From Paenibacillus dendritiformis (GTDB taxonomy: Bacteria; Bacillota; Bacilli; Paenibacillales; Paenibacillaceae), in NCBI RefSeq assembly GCF_945605565.1, contig NZ_OX216966.1, positions 633,501 through 697,500 of the forward strand: DNA of 64,000 nt, read 5' to 3'. Position numbers and translations under genes: made by a program. Shown here in pieces: positions 1 through 8,951 of this stretch. Positions within the stretch are counted from its first letter, which is position 1. Each line of letters begins with the position of its first letter. The notes under the pieces were generated by a model, which worked only from the letters and a program-made list of their open reading frames with translations, was not told the origin of the DNA and did not search any database.

Positions 1-1
1 G

Positions 2-1108
2 CAGACTGACCGGGCGACCGGACTGGCGGCTGTGCCGGATGTGGAGACGGTAAGCGAAGCGCTGAACCGCTATCCGCAGGCCAAGGCTGTCATGATTACG
101 AACCCTAATTATTATGGAATGGGTGCCGATATAAGTGAGATGGCCCGCCTTGCCCATGATCACGGCATTCCTTTGCTCGTGGACGAGGCGCATGGGGCGC
201 ATTTCGGATTTCATCCGGACGTCCCCCCCTCCTCCCTCTCGATGGGAGCGGATGGGGTCGTCCAATCAACGCATAAGATGCTGGGCGGGATGACGATGAG
301 CGCCATGCTGCATGTGCAGGGGCCTCGTCTCGATCGGGACAGGCTGAAGCAGGTGTTAACGATGGTGCAGAGCTCCAGCCCTTCGTATCCATTGATGGCC
401 TCGCTCGATTTGAGCCGCTACTGGCTGGACCGGCATGGAGCAGCCGCCTTGGAGCCCGGGCTGGAGGCCGCGCGCTGGCTGCGCGCACGAATCCAGGCGA
501 TGCCGGCGTTCGAGCTGGTGCCGGGACCGGACGGCTTGACGGCTTATCATTATCAAGATCCATTCAAAATCGTCCTTCGGGATCGATGTGACCGGCTCAG
601 CGGCTACGAGCTGCTGGACAAGCTGTCCGCCCATGGCTGTGTGGCCGAGATGGCCGATCCCCAGTTCGTGGTGGCGGCGCTCAGCTTGAGCACGTCGATG
701 GCCGATGCGGAACGGCTGGCCCAAGCTCTCGAAGCGGTGGCGGTGACCATTGGCGATGCGCCTACATATAATACGATGCGGGCGAATGACATGGTTGAGA
801 ATGCTGCCGGGGCCAGCTGCTCCGAGCCAGTGCCGTTCTCGCTGTACGATGTGCCTCAGGCGAGGACGGTGCGGGTACCGGCAAGCGCCGCGGTCGGTGC
901 AATTGCGGCCGAGACCGTAACCCCCTATCCGCCAGGGATACCGCTGCTCTACCGCGGCGAACGCGTGACCGAGGCGGTTGTCCGGCAGCTTGAACGGCTG
1001 GCTGAAGCTGGGGCGAAATGTCACGGAGCCGGGGATCCGACGCTCCGGACCATACAAATAGTTGCGAACGAGATTAACGGCACGGAAGAGGAGACGCAGT
1101 ATGAATAG
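2..1108 (+). CDS. yaaO: Orn/Lys/Arg decarboxylase family protein (YaaO-like), 5' end outside window
   Basis: This is a PLP-dependent fold-type I enzyme of the Orn/Lys/Arg decarboxylase group. The reading frame is open from base 2, so the N-terminus lies outside the window. The DEAHGAH aspartate motif and the STHKML motif, whose lysine should hold PLP, are both visible, and a small C-terminal domain ends the protein. In Bacillales this gene sits directly before tmk, as here, where tmk starts 8 nt before its stop. The true substrate (arginine, lysine or ornithine) cannot be read from the sequence. The family assignment is firm; the name yaaO rests on synteny. Confidence 0.85.
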   Translation, partial: QTDRATGLAAVPDVETVSEALNRYPQAKAVMITNPNYYGMGADISEMARLAHDHGIPLLVDEAHGAHFGFHPDVPPSSLSMGADGVVQSTHKMLGGMTMSAMLHVQGPRLDRDRLKQVLTMVQSSSPSYPLMASLDLSRYWLDRHGAAALEPGLEAARWLRARIQAMPAFELVPGPDGLTAYHYQDPFKIVLRDRCDRLSGYELLDKLSAHGCVAEMADPQFVVAALSLSTSMADAERLAQALEAVAVTIGDAPTYNTMRANDMVENAAGASCSEPVPFSLYDVPQARTVRVPASAAVGAIAAETVTPYPPGIPLLYRGERVTEAVVRQLERLAEAGAKCHGAGDPTLRTIQIVANEINGTEEETQYE

Positions 1109-1766
1109 AAGCAATTGGCCAGGCTGGTTCATTACGATGGAAGGAGGGGAAGGAGCCGGGAAGACGACGGCGATGCGCAAGCTGGCGCAGCGGCTGGAGG
1201 ATCGCGGGCTTGACATGGTCATGACGCGGGAACCGGGCGGCATCGCCATCTCCGAACAGATTCGCAGCCTGATTCTCGATCCTGCGCATGTCAGCATGGA
1301 CCCGCGAACGGAAGCGCTGCTCTATGCGGCGGCCCGCCGTCAGCATCTGGTGGAGCGGGTGGAGCCTGCGCTCCAACGGGGAGCCATCGTGCTGTGCGAC
1401 CGGTTCGTCGATAGCAGTCTTGCTTACCAAGGCTATGCACGGGGTATTGGTATGGAAGAGGTGTGGGATATCAACCGCTTCGCCGTGCATCGCACGATGC
1501 CGGATATTACGCTCTGGTTCGATATTGAGCCGGAAGAAGGACTGGAACGCATCCGAGCGAACCGCTCCCGCGAAGTGAACCGGCTGGACACGGAGCAGCT
1601 GGCATTTCATCAGGCGGTGCGGCAGGGCTATGAACGGCTCGCCCGGCAATTCCCCGACCGAATCGTCCGTGTGGACGCCTCGCAGTCGGAAACGGTGATT
1701 CAGGAGCAAATAATCGACATTTTATCCGAGCGAACGCAGGATTTCGGGCCCCGCATGTGTAAATAA
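1101..1766 (+). CDS. tmk: thymidylate kinase
   Basis: Tmk phosphorylates dTMP to dTDP with ATP in the cytoplasm, an essential step in dTTP supply. The 221-residue protein has the P-loop GGEGAGKTT at about residues 15-23, the TREPGG motif and the [12 protein letters not shown] substrate motif near residue 100. The ATG at 1101 follows a GAGGAG Shine-Dalgarno and overlaps the stop of the upstream decarboxylase-like gene, so the two are probably translationally coupled. An upstream in-frame extension to 1062 has no ribosome site. Length is normal for the family. Confidence 0.97.
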   Translation: MNRSNWPGWFITMEGGEGAGKTTAMRKLAQRLEDRGLDMVMTREPGGIAISEQIRSLILDPAHVSMDPRTEALLYAAARRQHLVERVEPALQRGAIVLCDRFVDSSLAYQGYARGIGMEEVWDINRFAVHRTMPDITLWFDIEPEEGLERIRANRSREVNRLDTEQLAFHQAVRQGYERLARQFPDRIVRVDASQSETVIQEQIIDILSERTQDFGPRMCK

Positions 1767-1770
1767 ATAA

Positions 1771-2156
<386 letters not shown>

Positions 2157-2157
<1 letters not shown>

Positions 2158-2190
2158 AGAGGCAGTTATAAAAAGTCCGCTTTGAACACT
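2157..2190 (+). repeat. dispersed stem-loop repeat, short copy A
   Basis: Directly after darA lies GAGAGGCAGTT followed by AAAAAGTCCGCTTTGAAC. It shares its first half with the elements at 16.9 kb and 39.6 kb but lacks their long loop. It can fold into a short imperfect hairpin. It reads as a degenerate or internally deleted member of the family. Confidence 0.55.
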
Positions 2191-2211
2191 CAATTTAGAG
2201 CATGATAGAAT
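2182..2211 (+). promoter_or_regulatory. candidate sigma-A promoter for yaaR-holB
   Basis: TTGAAC, an 18-bp spacer and TAGAAT stand just ahead of yaaR. The -35 lies in the end of repeat copy A. Both boxes are one or two bases off consensus, so this is tentative. Confidence 0.35.
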
Positions 2212-2226
2212 GCAGGTGGATAACAA

Positions 2227-2670
2227 GTGAAGATTAATCCAGGGTTCCGGCCCCTTGGCCAAGACGTGCGCATAGGGGATACGGTAGCGAAGCCCATTCA
2301 GCAGAAATCATTTGCGGATATAATGCAGCAGCAGGACGGCCAAGCGAGCAGAGATGAATTGCAGCAGCGCCTGCAGGATATTTATCGTCAAGGAGAACGA
2401 CTGGCGAAGTCGATGACCGTCAGGGAACTCCGGCAATACCGGACTCTGGTGAAGCGGTTCCTGGAAGATACGGTCCGCCGGGGCATCACGCTGCGCGACT
2501 CGCGCGGATGGGATCGCCGGGGACGCAATAAGCGCTACAAGCTGGTCGAGGAGATCGATGCGGCGTTGATTGCTCTGGCGGAGGAACTGCTGGAGACGGA
2601 ACAAGGCAAAATCGAATTGCTGCAAAAGGTCGGAGAGATTCGCGGCATGCTGATCAATTTGAGCTTTTGA
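2227..2670 (+). CDS. yaaR: YaaR family protein (DUF327)
   Basis: This 147-residue protein belongs to the YaaR/DUF327 family that is always found between darA and holB in Bacillales. Its biochemical role is not established. The N-terminal part is variable; the C-terminal two thirds are charged and helical, with RELRQYRTLVKRFLE and a Lys/Arg-rich stretch. No membrane segment or signal peptide is seen. The start is GTG at 2227 with AGGTGG upstream. Identification rests on synteny and the conserved motif block, and is good; function is unknown. Confidence 0.85.
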   Translation: MKINPGFRPLGQDVRIGDTVAKPIQQKSFADIMQQQDGQASRDELQQRLQDIYRQGERLAKSMTVRELRQYRTLVKRFLEDTVRRGITLRDSRGWDRRGRNKRYKLVEEIDAALIALAEELLETEQGKIELLQKVGEIRGMLINLSF

Positions 2671-2702
2671 CAGCCGTTCAGGAATGGAAGGACTTACAAG
2701 CG

Positions 2703-3683
2703 ATGTCGTTTCAACAAATTATCGGACAGGAACGGGCGAAGACCCTATTGCAGAACGGTCTGCGTTCGGGTAAAGTCTCGCATGCATATTTGTTCAGCGG
2801 GCCGAAGGGAACGGGGCGGCTGCAGACGGCAATCACCTTCACGAAGGCGCTGTTCTGCGAGAATGCAACGGATGACGCCTGCGGCGAATGCTTGTCATGC
2901 CGCAAGATCGAGCATGGCAATCACCCGGATGTGCATGTGATTTCACCCGAAGGACAGAGCATCAAAATCGATCAGGTGCGTGAACTGCAGCGGGAGTTTT
3001 CGTACCGGACGCATGCGGAAGGCCGCAAAGTGTATATTATGGAGCAGGCGGAGACGATGACCGTGCAGGCGGCCAACAGCCTGCTCAAATTTTTGGAAGA
3101 ACCGATGAGCCCGATCGTCGCGATCTTGATTACGGACAATGGACAAGCGATGCTGCCCACGATTCAATCGCGCTCGCAATGGGTGCCTTTTACCCCGGCG
3201 GATCCCCAGATCATCTACAATGCATTGGTTGAGGAGGGCTGCTCTGCCTTGCTGGCCCGGGCGGCGGTTCATCTCGTCAACGGAATAGGGGAAGGCAGGG
3301 AACTGTGCCAGCAGAATTGGTTTGCAGAACTGAGAAACGTAATGTTACAATTAGGAAAGGAGTGTGGGACACGGTTGTCATCCGCACTTCTTATGGCACA
3401 ACAGAAGGTGTTCAAGACCGAGCTTGGAGAACATACGGACATGTTGTTCCGTCTGTTCCACCTCTGGTTTCGTGATATGCTGAATTATCAATTCAACCGA
3501 CAGGAGAACCTCGTCTTTTGCGATCAGCTGGATGCAATAGGCAGAATAGCCTGGTCGAAATCGGCGCAGGGATGGATCCGATGCATGGCCGCGGCAGCAG
3601 AAGCGCAGAAGCGGGTACGCGCCAATGTCAGTCCGCAGCTTGCATTTGAACAGTTTCTGGTTGGAGTGCAAGGAGGTACATGA
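2703..3683 (+). CDS. holB: DNA polymerase III subunit delta'
   Basis: The delta' subunit is part of the clamp loader that places the beta sliding clamp at primed DNA. The 326-residue protein has the DnaX-like AAA+ fold: a modified Walker A (GPKGTGR, not a full GKT), the zinc-binding CGECLSC cluster and the EAETMTVQAANSLLKFLEEP region. The Walker A change fits delta' being non-catalytic. The start is ATG 2703 with AAGGA upstream; the in-frame TTG at 2667 overlaps yaaR and has no good ribosome site. The stop TGA abuts the TTG start of ricT. Confidence 0.95.
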   Translation: MSFQQIIGQERAKTLLQNGLRSGKVSHAYLFSGPKGTGRLQTAITFTKALFCENATDDACGECLSCRKIEHGNHPDVHVISPEGQSIKIDQVRELQREFSYRTHAEGRKVYIMEQAETMTVQAANSLLKFLEEPMSPIVAILITDNGQAMLPTIQSRSQWVPFTPADPQIIYNALVEEGCSALLARAAVHLVNGIGEGRELCQQNWFAELRNVMLQLGKECGTRLSSALLMAQQKVFKTELGEHTDMLFRLFHLWFRDMLNYQFNRQENLVFCDQLDAIGRIAWSKSAQGWIRCMAAAAEAQKRVRANVSPQLAFEQFLVGVQGGT

Positions 3684-4484
3684 TTGTATAACGTGGTCGG
3701 CGTCCGCTTCAAGAGAGCGGGCAAAATATATTACTTCGATCCGGTGGAATGGCCGGTTCAGCGGGATGAGCACGTTATCGTCGAGACGGCGCGGGGAATC
3801 GAATACGGCAAAGTCGTCATCGGCCCGAAGACGGTCGGCGAGAATGATGTCGTACTTCCCTTGAAGAAGGTAATCCGCATTGCCAATGAGGCCGACGCTA
3901 CGCTGGTGGATTCGAACCGGCAGGCGGCGAAGGATGCCTTCACGACTTGCATGGACAAGATACGGGCTCATCAGTTGAAGATGAAGCTGGTTGATGTCGA
4001 ATATACATTTGATCGGAACAAAATTATTTTCTATTTCACGGCCGAAGGACGAGTAGATTTCCGAGAGCTGGTCAAAGACCTGGCAAGCGTATTCCGGACC
4101 CGGATCGAGCTGCGGCAGATTGGGGTACGGGATGAAGCGAAGATGCTCGGCGGCATCGGCCCGTGCGGCCGGGTCCTATGTTGTTCGTCCTGGCTCGGCG
4201 ATTTCGAGCCGGTCTCGATCAAGATGGCCAAAGATCAGAATTTATCGTTGAATCCTACCAAAATTTCCGGCCTGTGCGGCCGGCTCATGTGCTGCTTGAA
4301 ATACGAGCATGATAATTATGAGAGCGTCAAGGAAGAGCTTCCGGCGGTAGGGAAATGGGTAGTCACGTCGATCGGCGAGGGCAAGGTCGTCGGCCTGAAT
4401 GCCGGTGAACGGAAGGTTCACGTTCAATTGGCGGATATCAGCAAAGTGAAGGAGTTTCCTTTTGACGACGTCGTATTGAAATAA
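3684..4484 (+). CDS. ricT: RicT (YaaT), PSP1 domain protein of the Y-complex
   Basis: RicT works with RicF and RicA in B. subtilis, where the complex supports RNase Y dependent mRNA processing and feeds into competence, biofilm and sporulation. The 266-residue protein carries the PSP1 domain and two conserved cysteine clusters, CGRVLCC and CGRLMCC, known in the family for Fe-S cluster binding. Translation starts at a TTG placed directly after the holB stop, with AGGAGG upstream, as in the B. subtilis gene. RicF and RicA are not in this window. Confidence 0.95.
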   Translation: MYNVVGVRFKRAGKIYYFDPVEWPVQRDEHVIVETARGIEYGKVVIGPKTVGENDVVLPLKKVIRIANEADATLVDSNRQAAKDAFTTCMDKIRAHQLKMKLVDVEYTFDRNKIIFYFTAEGRVDFRELVKDLASVFRTRIELRQIGVRDEAKMLGGIGPCGRVLCCSSWLGDFEPVSIKMAKDQNLSLNPTKISGLCGRLMCCLKYEHDNYESVKEELPAVGKWVVTSIGEGKVVGLNAGERKVHVQLADISKVKEFPFDDVVLK

Positions 4485-4517
4485 TGAAGCGTACTTTTCA
4501 CGCTCTGGGGTGGGAAC

Positions 4518-4907
4518 TTGGAGAAGAAAGACATTTTTGCGCAAATTCATGATATGGAAACGCATATGGGAGACCTTCATCAAGAGCTGGGTGCGCTGAA
4601 ATACGTCGTCAAGGAGCTGCTGGAAGAGAATCAACGCCTTCGCATGGAGAACCAGCGGCTGCGCCAATTGCTCCATCAGGAGCATCAGGATCAGCAGCCG
4701 GAATCCCCTGTCGCAGCAGAAGGAGCATCGGCACCCGCAGCGGATGCCCTGAACCCCGAAGGGGAAGAGCAGGAGAGTGTGGTAGGCGAAGGATACGACA
4801 ACTTAGCGCGGCTGTATCATGAAGGCTTTCATATTTGCAACGTCTATTATGGGCATTTACGAACGGAAGGCGACTGCTTGTTCTGTCTGTCCTTCCTAAA
4901 TAAATAA
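4518..4907 (+). CDS. yabA: replication initiation control protein YabA
   Basis: YabA restrains DnaA at the origin and binds the DnaN clamp. The 129-residue protein has the expected N-terminal leucine-zipper coiled coil (about residues 1-60), a variable acidic linker rich in E, A and P, and the C-terminal zinc-binding domain with HICNVYYG and DCLFCLSF. It is about 10 residues longer than the B. subtilis protein, all in the linker. The start codon is TTG at 4518. A terminator follows at once, closing the tmk-yabA block. Confidence 0.93.
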   Translation: MEKKDIFAQIHDMETHMGDLHQELGALKYVVKELLEENQRLRMENQRLRQLLHQEHQDQQPESPVAAEGASAPAADALNPEGEEQESVVGEGYDNLARLYHEGFHICNVYYGHLRTEGDCLFCLSFLNK

Positions 4908-4912
4908 CGAGG

Positions 4913-4956
4913 GCCGTAGGTGATGGGGAATCGGATTCCTGCCTACGGCTTTTCTT
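4913..4956 (+). terminator. Rho-independent terminator after yabA
   Basis: GCCGTAGG pairs with CCTACGGC (8 bp, 21-nt loop) and is followed by TTTTCTT. It lies 6 nt after the yabA stop. Confidence 0.85.
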
Positions 4957-5021
4957 CATATCCAGGCTGCATCGGACAGGCTATATAATGACATGAGACA
5001 GGAAGGAGTTACCGATATAGA

Positions 5022-5813
5022 ATGAAGGAACACGGTAAGGAGAGCGGCATCCTGCAGCCTTCGGAACGGCTTGATGACCTGCTGACCCACGAGCTTCGCA
5101 TCATTCAGAGCCCGGAGGTGTTCAGCTTCTCGATGGATGCCGTTCTGCTGGCGCGCTTCGCCACGGTGCCTGCCAAGGGCCGCATTATGGATCTGTGCAC
5201 CGGCAACGGGGTCATTCCGCTGCTGCTGTCGACGCGGACAAGAGCCGCGATCGAAGGGCTGGAGATCCAGCCGCGCTTGGCGGACATGGCTCGCCGCAGC
5301 GTTGCCCTGAACGGGCTGGAGGAGCGCATCCGGATTCACGAAGGGGATCTGAAGCAGTTCGAACCGGATGCGGACCGGCCGTTCTATGAGCTGATTACGG
5401 TGAATCCGCCGTATATGCCGCTGCAGGCCGGAGAGCCGAAGCTGAGCGAGCATCAGGCGCTTGCCCGCCATGAGCTGGCATGCACGCTGGAGGATGTAAT
5501 TGCGCAGGCTGCTCGCTGGCTGCGAACGGGCGGCAAGCTGGCGATGGTGCATCGCGCCTCCCGGTTGGGCGATATCATCGCCTTGATGCGGGCATACCGG
5601 GTCGAGCCGAAGCGCATCCGCCTCGTGCATCCGCGCATCGGAATGGAAGCGAATATGGTGCTGATCGAAGCGGTGCGGGACGGCAAGCCGGACGTGCGTA
5701 TTCTCCCGCCGTTAATCGTTTATAATGAAGGAAATACGTATTGCCAGGAACTAATGGATATTTATTACGGCGAGTCGCCGCAGTTGAAGGATGGGTCACA
5801 TGGAGATCAATGA
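5022..5813 (+). CDS. trmN: tRNA (adenine-N6)-methyltransferase-like protein (YabB/TrmN6 family)
   Basis: This 263-residue class I SAM-dependent methyltransferase matches YabB, whose relatives methylate tRNA1(Val) at A37. It shows the glycine-rich SAM motif DLCTGNGVIPLLLS near residue 65 and the NPPY catalytic motif typical of N6-adenine enzymes near residue 127. The ATG at 5022 has GGAAGGAG 13 nt upstream, slightly distant. B. subtilis has the GIY-YIG gene yazA between this gene and rsmI. Here the two genes overlap by 14 nt, so yazA is absent. The exact tRNA target is inferred from the family. Confidence 0.88.
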   Translation: MKEHGKESGILQPSERLDDLLTHELRIIQSPEVFSFSMDAVLLARFATVPAKGRIMDLCTGNGVIPLLLSTRTRAAIEGLEIQPRLADMARRSVALNGLEERIRIHEGDLKQFEPDADRPFYELITVNPPYMPLQAGEPKLSEHQALARHELACTLEDVIAQAARWLRTGGKLAMVHRASRLGDIIALMRAYRVEPKRIRLVHPRIGMEANMVLIEAVRDGKPDVRILPPLIVYNEGNTYCQELMDIYYGESPQLKDGSHGDQ

Positions 5814-6708
5814 GCAATTCAGCTATGAGGAGAAGGATGGAGGCGGCCGGCTGTATCTCGTCGGCACCCCGATTGGCAATCTGGAGGATATGACATACCG
5901 GGCCGTGCGGATGCTCCGGGAAGCGGATATCATTGCGGCGGAGGATACGCGCGAGACGCGCAAGCTGCTCAGCCACTTCGAGATTCAAGGCAAGACGTTA
6001 TACAGTTATCATGAGCATAATAAGCAGGCCAGCGGTCCAGAACTGATTCGGTTGATGCAGGAAGGAAAGCGTATCGCCCTCGTGAGCGACGCCGGGCTTC
6101 CGGCCATATCCGACCCGGGCGCCGATCTGGCGGCGATGGCGATCGAAGCGGAGCTGCCGGTCATCCCGATCCCCGGACCGAATGCGGCGTTGTCCGCGCT
6201 TATCGCTTCCGGGCTGCCGACGGAGCGATTCACCTTCGTCGGGTTCTTGCCCCGGGAGAAGAAGCGGGCTGCTGACATTTTGGCTTCCTTGGCGGCGGAA
6301 GCGGGTACATTGCTTTTTTATGAATCGCCGCATCGGGTGGAGAAGACGCTGGAACGGATGGCCGAAGTCTTCGGTTCCGGGCGGCGTGTCGCGCTGGCGC
6401 GCGAGCTGACGAAGCGGTACGAGCATTTTGTGCGCGGGACGATTGCGGATTGTCTGGCCTTTCTTCAGGAGAAGCCTCCGCTTGGAGAGTACTGCATCGT
6501 CGTGGAAGGCGGCGGAAGCAGTGGAGGGACCGGGGCGGACATCGTCTGGTGGAGCGAGCTGACCGAGCAGGAGCATGTGGCGCATTATGAGGAGCAGGGG
6601 ATAGCCCGCAAAGAGGCGATGAAGCAGGCGGCCAAGGATAGAGGCGTCTCGAAGCGGGACATCTATGAAGCGCTGCTCCAGGAGAAGCGGGAAGAAGACG
6701 GCAAATGA
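5800..6708 (+). CDS. rsmI: 16S rRNA (cytidine1402-2'-O)-methyltransferase
   Basis: RsmI methylates the ribose of C1402 in the 16S decoding centre. The 302-residue protein has the tetrapyrrole methylase-like fold with the N-terminal YLVGTPIGNLEDMT motif, the AAEDTRETRKLL motif and PGPNAALSALIASGLP. The ATG at 5800 lies 9 nt after GAAGG and is preferred to the ATG at 5791, which touches that site. The gene overlaps the end of the methyltransferase gene upstream, which points to coupled translation. rsmA, which modifies the same rRNA, is at 12.2 kb. Confidence 0.96.
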   Translation: MEINEQFSYEEKDGGGRLYLVGTPIGNLEDMTYRAVRMLREADIIAAEDTRETRKLLSHFEIQGKTLYSYHEHNKQASGPELIRLMQEGKRIALVSDAGLPAISDPGADLAAMAIEAELPVIPIPGPNAALSALIASGLPTERFTFVGFLPREKKRAADILASLAAEAGTLLFYESPHRVEKTLERMAEVFGSGRRVALARELTKRYEHFVRGTIADCLAFLQEKPPLGEYCIVVEGGGSSGGTGADIVWWSELTEQEHVAHYEEQGIARKEAMKQAAKDRGVSKRDIYEALLQEKREEDGK

Positions 6709-6820
6709 TGATTCCGGCTCATTCCTATGGGCCGGCCGGAGGGTCCGGAAGTAGGGGCCATAAGGCATAGTTCCCTGTGGCTGCCTGTTCACAAAGGCCT
6801 GGTGAGTACCCTCTACAAGG

Positions 6821-6860
6821 CAAAAAAAGACCTTCATGGTCGGGTTCTAAACCATGAAGG
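6821..6860 (-). terminator. Rho-independent terminator of abrB
   Basis: CCTTCATGGT pairs perfectly with ACCATGAAGG (10 bp, 10-nt loop). On the reverse strand it is followed by seven T (6822-6828), so it terminates the leftward abrB transcript. Confidence 0.9.
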
Positions 6861-6926
6861 CACCAAGGAAGATATGAAAAAGGTTAGAATTAACAAGTTG
6901 ATTAGTGCTATTATAACCTATTTTTT

Positions 6927-7181
6927 TTATTTTGTCACAGGTTGAGGGATTTCTGATATACATTCGTGGCAAACAATTTTTCCTTTGAAGTATGTAACGT
7001 TCTCTGCATTGCCGCAGAAGATGCAGGCAGGCTCGTATTTTTTGAGCATGATGCGCTCTCCATCCACGTAAATCTCCAGCGCATCTTTTTCACCAATGCC
7101 CAAGGTGCGGCGAAGCTCGATTGGAATAACGACACGACCCAGTTCATCAACTTTGCGAACGATACCAGTGGACTTCATCAT
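6927..7181 (-). CDS. abrB: transition-state regulator AbrB
   Basis: AbrB is a dimeric DNA-binding regulator that represses post-exponential genes until Spo0A~P shuts it off. The 84-residue protein has the full SpoVT-AbrB swapped-hairpin domain: MKSTGIVRKVDELGRVVIP, then ELRRTLGIGEKDALEIYVDG. The C-terminal part differs from B. subtilis AbrB. It carries CIFC and, 14 residues later, CHEC, a likely small zinc ribbon. The ATG at 7181 has GAGGAG upstream; upstream in-frame extension to 7277 covers the promoter and is rejected. It is the only gene here on the reverse strand, as in B. subtilis. Confidence 0.96.
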   Translation of the reverse strand: MMKSTGIVRKVDELGRVVIPIELRRTLGIGEKDALEIYVDGERIMLKKYEPACIFCGNAENVTYFKGKIVCHECISEIPQPVTK

Positions 7182-7209
7182 ATTCAACGCTCTCCTCTTA
7201 ATTACATAA

Positions 7210-7226
7210 TGTGTCATGATTCGACA
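7210..7226 (-). promoter_or_regulatory. tandem Spo0A-box-like sites in the abrB leader
   Basis: On the reverse strand the sequence reads TGTCGAATCATGACACA. The first heptamer is a perfect 0A box core (TGTCGAA). The second, 10 bp on, is TGACACA, an imperfect one. The pair lies between the predicted transcription start and the ribosome site, the same layout as the Spo0A operator of B. subtilis abrB. Confidence 0.65.
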
Positions 7227-7248
7227 ATTTTCTGATTGACTGTTTATT

Positions 7249-7277
7249 ATCGTACCAACCATTCCCATATTAGTCAA
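7249..7277 (-). promoter_or_regulatory. sigma-A promoter of abrB
   Basis: Read on the reverse strand: TTGACT (7277-7272), a 17-bp spacer and TACGAT (7254-7249). The predicted start near 7242 gives a leader of about 60 nt that contains the two 0A-box-like sites. Confidence 0.7.
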
Positions 7278-7551
7278 CCTATAAAATGGATATTTTTTAT
7301 GCTAATTTATGGTTTTTATTTATTTTTTATCTGATTTTTAACTGATTTTAACGTATCTATTCCCGTTTTTACGCTTTGATGGTATTATATGTTATCTGTT
7401 TTCCGTCAGGCGCTACGAATCCGCCGTATTTCGACAACTCCGCCAAATGTGAAAACGATGTCGAAATGGAACGGATGTCATTTTATAGTCGATTGCTATG
7501 TCTGAAGCGGGCGCTGCGCTGTATCCGTAACATGAAACCAAGGAGGGAAAC
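7278..7551. other. AT-rich intergenic region between abrB and the HD gene
   Basis: No gene is seen. The left half is markedly AT-rich. The right half holds a perfect inverted pair, TTTCGACA at 7429-7436 and TGTCGAAA at 7459-7466, both matching the 0A box core. No convincing -35/-10 pair for the HD gene could be assigned. Confidence 0.6.
7429..7466. promoter_or_regulatory. inverted pair of 0A-box-like octamers upstream of the HD gene
   Basis: TTTCGACA and TGTCGAAA are exact inverted repeats with 22 bp between them, 86 bp before the HD gene start. Both contain the Spo0A core TGTCGAA. They may bind Spo0A or another dimeric regulator. Confidence 0.45.
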
Positions 7552-8841
7552 ATGATGCTGCAAGAAGAAAAAGTGTTCAAGGATCCGGTTCATAATTATG
7601 TGCATGTCCAAGATCGGACAATATGGGATCTGATCAATACGAGCGAATTTCAACGGCTGCGTCGGATCCGCCAGTTGGGGACTTCCTATTTCACGTTCCA
7701 TGGGGCGGAGCATAGCCGCTTCTCCCATTCCCTCGGCGTATATGAGATTACGCGCCGGATCATTTCTCAATTCGAACGGAACCGGTATGCGGATTGGCCG
7801 GAAGAAGAAGGACTGCTCGCCCTGTGTGCCGCCCTGCTGCATGATGTGGGACACGGCCCGTTCTCCCATTCGATCGAAGAGGCCTTCGGCATGTTCCACG
7901 AGGACTGGACCTGCCGTATTATATTGGAAGATACTGAGATCCGCCGCGTGCTGGCGAGGATCGATCCCGGGTTCCCGGAGAAGGTGGCATCCGTCATTCG
8001 CAAATCGTATGCATCCCCGATTGTCGTTAACCTTGTGTCCGGACCGCTTGATGCTGATCGGATGGATTATTTGCTGCGGGATGCCTATTTCACCGGCGTC
8101 AATTATGGCACCTTCGATCTTGATCGGATCTTGAGGCTTCTGCGCCCGCATAAGGGGCGCATCGTCGTGAAGGAGAGCGGCATGCATGCGGTGGAGCATT
8201 ACTTGCTCTCCCGTTATGAGATGTACTGGCAGGTATACTTCCATCCGGTGACCCGCAGCTCCGAGATGCTGCTGCGGCATATCTTCAAGCGGGCGGCGGA
8301 GTTGTACCGGGAAGGGTTTGCTTTTCGATTCTTTTTGCCGCCGCTTACCTCGCTGTTCGAGGGGACGATTGGGACCTCGGATTATCTGCAGCTGGATGAA
8401 GCCCTGGTCCAGACGACGTTCATGCAGTGGCGCCTGGAGAAGGATGAGCGGTTGGCCGACTTGTGCGAGCGGTTCATGGAGCGTAAACTATACAAATATA
8501 TTGAGACGGATCAGCTGGACAAAGCGACGGAGCGCCGGCTGTCCCAAATATGGACGGAAGCGGGACTGGATCCGGAGTACGACTTGATGTTCGATTCGCC
8601 TTCGGACAATCCGTACGATGTGTACCGGGTAGGCGATGAGCCGACGCAGCAGCATATTTTGCTGCTTGATCCGTATGGCCGCGTGATGGAGCTGTCGAAG
8701 AAATCGGATATTGTCCGCTCGATCAGCGGCATCCGGAGAGGGAAGCATTATATTTACTTTCCGAAGGACAAGCTGGAAGCGGTCCAGCATGCGCTGCCTG
8801 CTGATGTGCGGCAGTTGTTCCTGTCCGGCGAGATTGGATAA
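7552..8841 (+). CDS. HD-domain phosphohydrolase (YwfO-like)
   Basis: This 429-residue protein belongs to the HD superfamily of metal-dependent phosphohydrolases, close to the dNTP triphosphohydrolase-like YwfO group. The metal site is visible: an early histidine in HGAEHSRFSHSLG, the HD pair in LLHDVGHGPFSHS and the late aspartate in DADRMDYLLRDA. The start is ATG 7552, 5 nt after AAGGAGG. It sits between abrB and tatD, where B. subtilis has metS. The likely role is dNTP hydrolysis, inferred from the family; the true substrate is unknown. Possible 0A-type boxes lie upstream. Confidence 0.85.
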   Translation: MMLQEEKVFKDPVHNYVHVQDRTIWDLINTSEFQRLRRIRQLGTSYFTFHGAEHSRFSHSLGVYEITRRIISQFERNRYADWPEEEGLLALCAALLHDVGHGPFSHSIEEAFGMFHEDWTCRIILEDTEIRRVLARIDPGFPEKVASVIRKSYASPIVVNLVSGPLDADRMDYLLRDAYFTGVNYGTFDLDRILRLLRPHKGRIVVKESGMHAVEHYLLSRYEMYWQVYFHPVTRSSEMLLRHIFKRAAELYREGFAFRFFLPPLTSLFEGTIGTSDYLQLDEALVQTTFMQWRLEKDERLADLCERFMERKLYKYIETDQLDKATERRLSQIWTEAGLDPEYDLMFDSPSDNPYDVYRVGDEPTQQHILLLDPYGRVMELSKKSDIVRSISGIRRGKHYIYFPKDKLEAVQHALPADVRQLFLSGEIG

Positions 8842-8951
8842 CGGCTGCCTGCCGCTTCATCTCTGGAGGGCGGGAAGCGATCCCGAACGGCAGCAAGCCG
8901 GACGTTCATTCGGGAAGATAAGCATACCATCATCATGAAGGAGTGACTTCG

